Shown in pieces: positions 57,778 through 64,000 of a DNA stretch of 64,000 nucleotides. Location: the NCBI RefSeq assembly GCF_017874595.1, contig NZ_JAGILA010000007.1, positions 310,001 through 374,000 on the forward strand. The letters run 5' to 3'. Every line of letters starts with the position of its first letter. Position 1 is the stretch's first letter. Both the position numbers and the translations under genes were made by a program. A model generated the notes under the pieces. That model ran no database searches, had not been told where the DNA came from, and was given only the letters and a program-made list of their open reading frames with translations. This DNA comes from Sinorhizobium kostiense. GTDB taxonomy: Bacteria; Pseudomonadota; Alphaproteobacteria; Rhizobiales; Rhizobiaceae.

Positions 57778-57984
57778 GATCCGGATCGCCGCGAGGCGGC
57801 GGATGCGATCACCGAAATGGCGGTCGCGGCCGGTGAACACGAGGCGCGCGAAAAGCCGCAGGATAGGGCGTTCATTTGCAGCCGCTGCTTCGAGGATCTG
57901 GACGGCTATATTTGGGAGCCGCTGGGGATGCACCCGGAAGCAGCCGTCCAAGTTCCCGAGGCTTTCGCCAATACAGCCGCTTGA
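57778..57984 (+). pseudogene. VOC/glyoxalase-family C-terminal remnant
   Basis: The plus-strand frame gives DPDRREAADAITEMAVAAGE, then EAREKPQDRAFICSRCFEDL and DGYIWEPLGMHPEAA before a stop. The SFEDLDGHxWEPxxMDP-like end and the AxxAGG(E)xxREPQD segment are the C-terminal half of a VOC protein. An in-frame stop (TGA) precedes it and no start or N-terminal half remains. It overlaps a non-coding minus-strand frame. Confidence 0.55.
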
Positions 57985-58258
57985 CCGCATGTGTTCAAGT
58001 CGGGCTTCGCGGAACCCAGGCGAGCGGAACGAGCGCGATGGCAGGTGCGCGGGCCAATTCATGCTCCTGACAGCGCGAAGTCATATCTCAACCCTATGGC
58101 CACCGCCGAGAAGTCGATCTGATGCGTGAATCCGTTACCCAAGGTTGCGCTTGCACATATCCTCTGCAAGGTTATTGAGCGCGGTGGGTACTGCCGTGAC
58201 TTCGCAAATCCCATCGGAAATGCAATTGCCGGTCCGGAAGACCGAGGGACAATATAGG

Positions 58259-59092
58259 ATGTCGTGGAAACTCGATGAGACCGTACAAACATCTGCGGGC
58301 ACGGTAGCAGCAGGTCGACTCGGGAGCGGGCCTGCACTCGTGCTGGCCCACGGTTGGCCATGGTCTTCGTTCTCATGGCATCGGATTATTCCGGATCTTG
58401 CAAGGCGGTATCGTGTGCATTGGTACGACATGCCTGGATATGGGCAATCCCACAAGGGCGCGGAGTATCGCACATCTCTTGATGTGCAAGGGAAAGTGTT
58501 CGCCGAAATGCTCGCGTACTGGGACCTCAAGAAGCCTATGATCGTTGCCCATGATTTCGGTGGAGCAACGACACTACGAGCACATTTGCTGCATGGCTGC
58601 GACTTTAAACGGTATGTTCTGATGAATGTCGTGGCTATGCGGCCTTGGGGATCGGAGTTCTTCGATCACGTCGGTCGCAATGTGGACGCCTTTCTGGGGC
58701 TGCCGCCGCACATCCACAGGGCGATTGTGGAGGCGTACATAAAGGGAGCGATCGTAAACGACGTCGATCCCGGAGATTTGGAGAAGCTTGTCCTGCCATG
58801 GCTGTCGGAGGAAGGACGAGGAAGCTTCTATCGGCAATTCGCGCAAGCGGATGAAAGATATACCGCCGAAGTCGAGCCGATGTACGGGGATATTCGATGC
58901 CCGGTAAAGATATTGTGGGGCGAGGACGATCCATGGATTCCGCTGGAGCGCGGCAAAGCGCTTCATGCGCTTATTCCGCAGGCATCGTTCGAAACACTCC
59001 CCCGCACCGGCCACTTGCCTCAACTCGAAGTCCCAAATCTCGTTCAGGAGCGGCTGAACGCATTTCTGTCGCGTGCAGGCGAAGACCGATAA
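58259..59092 (+). CDS. Alpha/beta hydrolase of haloalkane-dehalogenase/epoxide-hydrolase type
   Basis: A 277-residue hydrolase. The oxyanion HGW lies at 31-33, the nucleophile elbow is AHDFGG with aspartate D99 instead of serine, the acid strand is KILWGEDDPWIP near 230, and the catalytic histidine is in RTGHLPQLE near 260. An aspartate nucleophile is the mark of haloalkane/haloacetate dehalogenases and epoxide hydrolases. The substrate cannot be told. The start at 58259 (MSWKLDE) is chosen because the region upstream has no homology; in-frame ATGs occur at 58220 and 58145. Confidence 0.8.
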   Translation: MSWKLDETVQTSAGTVAAGRLGSGPALVLAHGWPWSSFSWHRIIPDLARRYRVHWYDMPGYGQSHKGAEYRTSLDVQGKVFAEMLAYWDLKKPMIVAHDFGGATTLRAHLLHGCDFKRYVLMNVVAMRPWGSEFFDHVGRNVDAFLGLPPHIHRAIVEAYIKGAIVNDVDPGDLEKLVLPWLSEEGRGSFYRQFAQADERYTAEVEPMYGDIRCPVKILWGEDDPWIPLERGKALHALIPQASFETLPRTGHLPQLEVPNLVQERLNAFLSRAGEDR

Positions 59093-59115
59093 ATGGATCG
59101 ATACGTGGGATGACG

Positions 59116-59367
59116 CTACTTCTCCTCGCGCTCGTTAACGTCCGCCTCGGGCCGTTTACGTCGGGGCAGTGAGCAGCCTGGGAGAATTGTCAAGAGCGCC
59201 GAGCCAAAGAGTGATGCCGTCGCGATGACACCGACTTGCAGCGGCGAAAACCCAAGGGCGATCAGATAAACCGGCAGAAGAATGGCCACGAAGCCGTCCG
59301 CGAAGTCGCGCAATGCTCGCGCCGCCAAGAGATATGTGGCCGGGTGGGTGCCTCGCAGCGACATCAT
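59116..59367 (-). pseudogene. MFS transporter N-terminal fragment
   Basis: The 83-residue frame begins MSLRGTHPATYLLAARALRD and continues FADGFVAILLPVYLIALGFS then PLQVGVIATASLFGSALLTI. This is the first helix pair of a 12-helix MFS carrier I know from rhizobia and relatives, after which the sequence turns into an unrelated basic tail and stops. It starts 18 bases after chrA on the same strand, so it was probably part of the chr transcript before a deletion removed the rest. Confidence 0.6.
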
Positions 59368-59384
59368 CGCTTTCGCTCGCCGTG

Positions 59385-60803
59385 CTAGACCCACCCCATG
59401 AGCAATCCGGAGAAAAGGCCGGCGAGCGAGCAGCCGGCCAAAACCGTCAGCATGCCGATCTTGAAGCGGAACACCGCGATCATCGCCCCAAGCGTCAGCA
59501 CCAGCGAGGCGAGATTGACTGAACTCAACACTGGAATGTCGATCGTCATGCCGAGCCCGCGTGCTTCGTAGAGTTCTCGAAACAGCACGTGCAGCGCGAA
59601 CCATACGGCCAGATTCAAGATGACGCCGACCACCGCGGCGGTGATCGCCGCCAGTGCGGCGGACAGGGCCTTGTTGGTGCGCATCGTTTCCATGAAGGGC
59701 GCACCAAGAAAAATCCAGAGAAAACAAGGCACGAAGGTCACCCAGGTTGTCAGAAGTCCACCAAGTGTGCCGGCAAGCAGCGGGTTGAGCGGACCCGGGT
59801 CGCGATAGGCGCCCATGAAACCGACGAACTGGGTGACCATGATCAGCGGCCCGGGCGTGGTCTCCGCCATGCCGAGACCGTCAAGCATCTCGCCGGGCTT
59901 CAGCCAGTGATAGTGCTCGACCGCCTGTTGGGCGACATAGGAAAGAACCGCGTAGGCGCCGCCAAAGGTGACCATAGCCATCTTCGAGAAGAAGACGGAA
60001 ATGTCCGTGAAGACATTGCCGGGGCCAAACCACGCCAGAAGCGCAAGCACCGGCGCGAACCACAAAAAGAGTGCCACGCCAGCGACCTTGAGCGACCAGC
60101 TGATTGGTGGGCGCGCGTGCGCCGGCACCTCTTCGCCAAGTGCAGTCTCTATGTCGGCGACCTGCTTGCCGCCGACTTTGCCGTGCCCGTTGCTCGCCTG
60201 GAATGCAGCCCAGCCCGCCCGTCCGCCGACATAGCCGATGAGGCCGGCAGTGAAGACGACGAGAGGGAAGGGGGCGCGGAACAGGAATAGTGCGAGAAAC
60301 GCCGCAGCGGCGATCGCGATCATGACATTGTTCCTGAGCGCCCGACGGCCAATGCGCAGGACCGCCTCGAGCACGATCGCCAGAACCGCGGCCTTCAACC
60401 CGAAGAACAACGCCTGAACGGCTCCGACATTTCCGAAGATGGCGTAGATCCAGCTCAGCGCCATGATGGCGACTGCGCCGGGGAGCACGAACAGGGTCCC
60501 CGCCACCAGCCCGCCCTTGGTCTTGTGCATGAGCCAACCGATGTAGATCGCAAGCTGCTGCGCCTCCGGACCCGGAAGCAGGGTGCAATAGTTGAGCGCG
60601 TGAAGGAACCGCGTTTCGCCGATCCAGCGTTTTTCCTCGACGACGATGCGATGCATCATGGCAATCTGTCCGGCGGGACCGCCGAAGCTCAAGGCAGCGA
60701 CGCGTACCCAGACGCGCAGCGCCTCGGCGAAGGAAATGCCGTGGTTCAACGGCTGGCGCTCCGACGTGGCATCACCGTCGCGTACAATGTCGGTCAACTT
60801 CAT
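59385..60803 (-). CDS. chrA: Chromate efflux transporter ChrA
   Basis: A 472-residue long-chain CHR family carrier with two homologous halves. Half-specific motifs are SFGGPAGQIAMMHR near 40 and its counterpart VTFGGAYAVLSYVAQQ near 265, with LLPGPEAQQLAIYIGW near 75 and TPGPLIMVTQFVGFMG near 310. It exports chromate. The start overlaps the chrB stop by 4 bases (ATGA), so both are translated together. The N-terminal half is the cytoplasmic/membrane domain typical of proteobacterial ChrA. Confidence 0.93.
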   Translation of the reverse strand: MKLTDIVRDGDATSERQPLNHGISFAEALRVWVRVAALSFGGPAGQIAMMHRIVVEEKRWIGETRFLHALNYCTLLPGPEAQQLAIYIGWLMHKTKGGLVAGTLFVLPGAVAIMALSWIYAIFGNVGAVQALFFGLKAAVLAIVLEAVLRIGRRALRNNVMIAIAAAAFLALFLFRAPFPLVVFTAGLIGYVGGRAGWAAFQASNGHGKVGGKQVADIETALGEEVPAHARPPISWSLKVAGVALFLWFAPVLALLAWFGPGNVFTDISVFFSKMAMVTFGGAYAVLSYVAQQAVEHYHWLKPGEMLDGLGMAETTPGPLIMVTQFVGFMGAYRDPGPLNPLLAGTLGGLLTTWVTFVPCFLWIFLGAPFMETMRTNKALSAALAAITAAVVGVILNLAVWFALHVLFRELYEARGLGMTIDIPVLSSVNLASLVLTLGAMIAVFRFKIGMLTVLAGCSLAGLFSGLLMGWV

Positions 60804-61615
60804 GCTCCCTTTTTCGGCCAGTTGTGCGTTTCGTCGGTTGCGTCGCGACACCAACGGTAGAACGCGTCGTAGAGGAGCAAGCCTGCCTCAAGTTGTTCAT
60901 TATCGTCCGCGTACATGCGTGACAGTCCAAGCGATGCGGCGAGCAGGCCGGACGCTTGTGGAGCAAGATCGAGGCGAGCCGTATCGGCGCCGCGGACAAT
61001 CCTGGCGAGGCGCAGGAGCGGTTCCGTCGAAAGACCGAATTCTTCGACCATCACATCGAACGTGCAGAGTTCGCCGCGGTGGCTCCAGCGGACCGGAGCT
61101 TCGATGTCGAAGGGCGTTGCCTGGAAGCGATCGGCCACCGCCTCGACCTCCGATGGGGCCACGAACAGGAAAACGGCACCCGGATCGACGAAGCGGCGGA
61201 TGAGCCACGGGCAGGCAATCCGGTCGATTTTCGGCCGCGTGCGCGTCACCCAGACCGTGCGACCCAGTTCGTCCCGCTTGGGCGTGGCAGAGGCGGGCAC
61301 CGCCGGGAGACCGGCCTCGGCCCAGGCTTCGAAGCCACCCTCGAGCACCTCGGCCGAAATTCCGGCATTGCGAAGCCAGGCGGCGACGCCGTAGCTGAGC
61401 TTCTTACCACGGTGACAGACGATCACGACCGACTGGCCATGGAGATCATCGAGCCAGAGCTGTAATCCGCGGTAGTCGCGCCGTACCGATCCGGGAATCA
61501 GCCGAGGATCGGCATCGAAGTCCTCGTCGATGCGCACGTCGACGAGGGCGGGGCATTTCGGGGTGCCGATAAGGCGTGCAAGCTTTTCGGGAGAGATTTC
61601 CATAAGTGACGACAT
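60800..61615 (-). CDS. chrB: Rhodanese-ChrB fusion, chromate resistance protein
   Basis: A 271-residue two-domain protein. Residues 1 to about 110 are a rhodanese-like domain with active C67 in VIVCHRGKKLSYGVAAWL. The rest is the ChrB C-terminal domain (WVTRTRPKIDRIACPWLIRRF near 123; core RPKIDRIACPWLIRRFVD). ChrB C-terminal domains sense or bind chromate; here the usual N-terminal helix-turn-helix is replaced by a rhodanese. The start at 61615 (MSSLMEIS) has GGAGGAC upstream. First gene of the chromate operon. Confidence 0.88.
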   Translation of the reverse strand: MSSLMEISPEKLARLIGTPKCPALVDVRIDEDFDADPRLIPGSVRRDYRGLQLWLDDLHGQSVVIVCHRGKKLSYGVAAWLRNAGISAEVLEGGFEAWAEAGLPAVPASATPKRDELGRTVWVTRTRPKIDRIACPWLIRRFVDPGAVFLFVAPSEVEAVADRFQATPFDIEAPVRWSHRGELCTFDVMVEEFGLSTEPLLRLARIVRGADTARLDLAPQASGLLAASLGLSRMYADDNEQLEAGLLLYDAFYRWCRDATDETHNWPKKGA

Positions 61616-62072
61616 GGCGCGTCCTCCGTCTACCGGTTGATCGGACGCGATGCTTCGGCTGTCGCCTCGTGGGGTGATCGCAACCCCATGCGCAGTGTTT
61701 TCCGCTCTTTGTCCGGCTCTGTCAAGCACGGAACCTTTCGCAGCCGGTCCGGACGGATAGGCGGTAAATGGCGGCGTCCCTGCAGTGGTGGGAATAGGGA
61801 TTGTCTCGGAAATGCGACTGGCGACTTTCGCACGCGGCCAGGGATCAAGCGCATTTCACCTGTTGTTAATGTTTAGCGAATAACCTTGAATTGTTTTTGT
61901 CGGAGCACTCTCGTCATTGCAATCGCGGGAACGCCGACCGACAGACCGTGCCGCCGAGTAGGCAGCACGGCCATATTCCTACGCATTTAGCTCGCAAGAG
62001 ATGCACTCTGTAAAAAATTCTATAGAAAGTAGTAGTTAAAAAAAATTGTGATCCTATTTCGGAGCGGACGCT
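61616..62072. other. Intergenic region between chrB and tad-like gene
   Basis: About 460 bases. The right half (61860-62050) is AT-rich (ATTGTTTTTGTCGG, TAAAAAATTCTATAGAAAG, TTAAAAAAAATTGTG) as expected of promoters. GTAAAAAATTCTATAGAA is a possible promoter element or short hairpin. No gene is supported. Confidence 0.45.
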
Positions 62073-63392
62073 ATGAGATCCCAGAATTTCCGCATGCAAT
62101 TGAGGAGACTGGCATACGACAGGAATGGGAATTTTTCGCTGCTGGGCGCTGTTGGCCTGGTGCCGATCATCGGAGCGGCGGCGCTGGCGATCGATTTTGT
62201 GGATGCCTATCTCGAAACGGAAAAGATCCAGAACGCATTGGATTCCGCCGCACTCGGATCCGTGAGAGCCTATGGCGAAGGGGCGACTGAAGAAGCAGCC
62301 AAGCAGGAAGGCGCGAAGTTCTTCTGGAGCAATTATACGACGCCGGCGACTGGAGGGTCGATTGGAACCGACCCCCAAGAGGCTTTGAGCGTGACATTCA
62401 CCCGCGATGTCAATGAAGACACTGCCACGGCGGAGTATGTCATGGAGTACACGCCGCCATTTCTCGATCGGATGCCATTCCAGATCCGGCGCCAGGCCGT
62501 GGCTGCCAGGAGCGCGGGCGCAGAAGCCTGCATCTTGGCCCTCCACCCCACGGCCCAGCGCGCATTCAACGTCAGCGGCAGCGCGATCGCGGACATGACC
62601 GGATGCGCGATCGTTTCCAACTCGAACCACAACGAGTCGATCTATGTCGGGGGGACGGGCAGGCTGAAAGCCGAGTGCCTCTATGCGGCGGGCGGCATCT
62701 ACGGTTCGCCGCAGCATATTACGCTCGACTGCGAGCATGCCGTCGAAGGATCGCCGCGCGTCTCGGATCCGTTTGCGGACAAGGCGATGCCGAAGACGTC
62801 CGCCTGGGTCGATCTTTCGGGTTGCGGCGTGAACTATGTCAGCGGTGGCGGCGGCAACGGCGATTGCAACGGCACCGGCAAGACGCCGAAGAACACCGAT
62901 GGCTATGTGGTGACGTTGAAGCCTGGCACCTATGGCACCTTCGAGGTCAAGGGAACCGTCAAGCTCGAGCCCGGATATTACATCATCGATGGCGGGCGTC
63001 TCGAGCTAGCCGCCCAGTCGGTGGTGACCGGCAGGGGCGTCACCTTCTTTCTGCTGAACGGTGCCGATCTCATGATCCGGGGCGGCGCCACCTTCGACAT
63101 CTCGCCGTCGCTCGATGGTGAATGGGCGGGTTTCTCGATCGTCGCCGAACATGGAAATACCGAGCGGGCGGTGGTCAACGGCAACAGCAATTCCTCGCTG
63201 ACCGGAATCGTCTATCTCCCCGATGCGGCCGAACTGCAATTTTCGGGCAACGGAAAGACAAGCGGCGAGTGCGTCCGGCTGATTGCTCAGGAGATCACGC
63301 TCACCGGAAATGCAACGTTCAAGATGGATTGCAGCGCCGAACTCGCCGACAACGAATTCAATTATCCCGGCGCCATTCGGCTGGTGCACTAA
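62073..63392 (+). CDS. TadG-like pilus assembly protein with beta-helix-like tail
   Basis: A 439-residue protein. An N-terminal class III-type segment (FSLLGAVGLVPIIGAAALAI at about 21-40) precedes EKIQNALDSAALGS, the TadE/TadG N-terminal pattern of Flp pilus and secretion proteins. Residues about 165-430 are glycine- and asparagine-rich and read like a right-handed beta-helix (GGRLELAAQSVVTGRGVTFF, GGATFDISPSL, GNATFKMDC), an unusual addition to this family. It is probably envelope-anchored and outward-facing. The start at 62073 is preceded by CGGAGCGG. No other tad gene is in the window. Confidence 0.78.
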   Translation: MRSQNFRMQLRRLAYDRNGNFSLLGAVGLVPIIGAAALAIDFVDAYLETEKIQNALDSAALGSVRAYGEGATEEAAKQEGAKFFWSNYTTPATGGSIGTDPQEALSVTFTRDVNEDTATAEYVMEYTPPFLDRMPFQIRRQAVAARSAGAEACILALHPTAQRAFNVSGSAIADMTGCAIVSNSNHNESIYVGGTGRLKAECLYAAGGIYGSPQHITLDCEHAVEGSPRVSDPFADKAMPKTSAWVDLSGCGVNYVSGGGGNGDCNGTGKTPKNTDGYVVTLKPGTYGTFEVKGTVKLEPGYYIIDGGRLELAAQSVVTGRGVTFFLLNGADLMIRGGATFDISPSLDGEWAGFSIVAEHGNTERAVVNGNSNSSLTGIVYLPDAAELQFSGNGKTSGECVRLIAQEITLTGNATFKMDCSAELADNEFNYPGAIRLVH

Positions 63393-63581
63393 GCAGCATC
63401 CGAAGGACAGGAGTGGGTGGAGAAGATCATGGAAAATTAAGATTGCTTCGACCGAGGCCGCGCATACAGGCACTTGAGCGCTGTCTCTTAAGAAGCTGCT
63501 TGCGCGCGGACGGCAACTACAGAGGCTACTCCGCGCAATTCGGCCAACTTCATCGACCCCCTTGTCCAGCTTTCGGTGCGA

Positions 63582-63938
63582 TCATCTGTTCCTCCTGTTG
63601 AAGTCGCGTTTGCCCGTGTTACGCATGAGGATTTCGGACAGGACCCTCCGGTCATCCTCGGACATGGCGGCAATCCACTGGTTGGTGAAATAGCGCAATT
63701 CGTGGGTGGAGAAGGGGGCCGGGTTCCTCGCATGGGGAATGAGGGTGTCGATCAGCGTCTGCCCCAACAGAAAGCGGTCCCAGTCCTCCTTGATAGGCGG
63801 CTCTGCCTCCTTCGGCTTGGCCGCGACCACTCGTGGAACCGTCTTGACCACGGCCCCGGTGAGCACCGGCCTGCCCTCTAGGACCGCCACGTTTTTGCGA
63901 GTCTCCGGCTTATGAAAGAACCATTCCATCAGGCTCAT
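63582..63938 (-). CDS. Protein of unknown function
   Basis: A 118-residue basic protein without a signal peptide. It has a proline/lysine-rich middle (VVAAKPKEAEPPIKEDWDRF) and a helical C-terminus (ELRYFTNQWIAAMSEDDRRVL). I do not recognise a family. Its start overlaps the end of a minus-strand frame from outside the window by 4 bases (ATGA), a coupling that supports it as real. Confidence 0.6.
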   Translation of the reverse strand: MSLMEWFFHKPETRKNVAVLEGRPVLTGAVVKTVPRVVAAKPKEAEPPIKEDWDRFLLGQTLIDTLIPHARNPAPFSTHELRYFTNQWIAAMSEDDRRVLSEILMRNTGKRDFNRRNR

Positions 63939-64000
63939 CGCTTGCCCTTCAGCTTCGCGGCCAACTTCCCGTCACCGACCCCGCAAGCAGGCAGCGGACG
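63935..64000 (-). CDS. C-terminal end of an unidentified gene (partial)
   Basis: A minus-strand frame is open from the window edge to a TGA at 63935-63937 and ends GDGKLAAKLKGKR. Only about 21 codons are visible. The ATGA overlap with the following gene is the main evidence that it is coding. Confidence 0.4.
   Translation of the reverse strand, partial: RPLPACGVGDGKLAAKLKGKR

Noticed and set aside
57733-58062. Minus-strand frame upstream of the KdpF-like peptide as part of one 138-codon gene
   Set aside because: It is antisense to the VOC remnant, whose protein pattern is clear; the internal ATG with a strong ribosome site better explains the 3' part.

Overview
The window comes from a rhizobial alphaproteobacterium, most likely a Sinorhizobium/Ensifer species close to but not identical with S. 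meliloti. The evidence is a SinR/SinI quorum-sensing pair beside an NAD-type malic enzyme (dme), a fused-domain CckA kinase, a giant RgsE/GPR-type polar-growth protein, petABC, a rhizobial bluB with a cobalamin riboswitch, and several copies of a two-palindrome intergenic repeat of the RIME type. The DNA is GC-rich and densely packed. I see no tRNA, rRNA, CRISPR array, insertion sequence or prophage.

Left part (1-20.5 kb), core chromosome: a TolB-like propeller protein cut by the window edge, an SDR dehydrogenase, a B12 riboswitch and bluB, a DUF2865 exported protein, sinI and sinR, dme, a metallophosphoesterase, an MFS carrier converging on a dipeptide epimerase, a four-gene Mla-type lipid transport operon (permease with STAS, ATPase, MCE protein, lipoprotein), a BON protein, hemF, a second MFS carrier, a SoxR divergon driving an FMN reductase, and trmL.

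Middle part (21-50.3 kb): two tandem ABC exporter half-transporters, petABC with a clear terminator, a VOC protein, the 2025-residue RgsE/GPR-like coiled-coil protein, an Hpt protein, a 2Fe-2S ferredoxin, a probable small RNA with an anti-Shine-Dalgarno loop, a DUF922 protease-like protein, folP-folB-folK, a small hydrolase, an exported protein, a YcjX/TIGR01620 pair, a SixA-like phosphatase, a DksA that lacks most zinc ligands, a FliO-like protein, cckA, and an exported protein with three BA14K-type repeats.

Right part (50.3-64 kb), accessory character: gene remnants (monooxygenase, VOC, MFS) and an orphan KdpF-like peptide are scattered among a GntR-TRAP-double-DapA catabolic cassette, a possible FabMG-type enoyl reductase, an alpha/beta hydrolase, a chromate resistance pair (rhodanese-ChrB fusion and ChrA), a TadG-like pilus protein and two genes of unknown function at the right edge. 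The remnants and the mixed functions suggest an insertion and decay hotspot next to the conserved cckA region.

Start sites were chosen from ribosome-binding sites, overlaps and remembered family lengths. No database search was possible.
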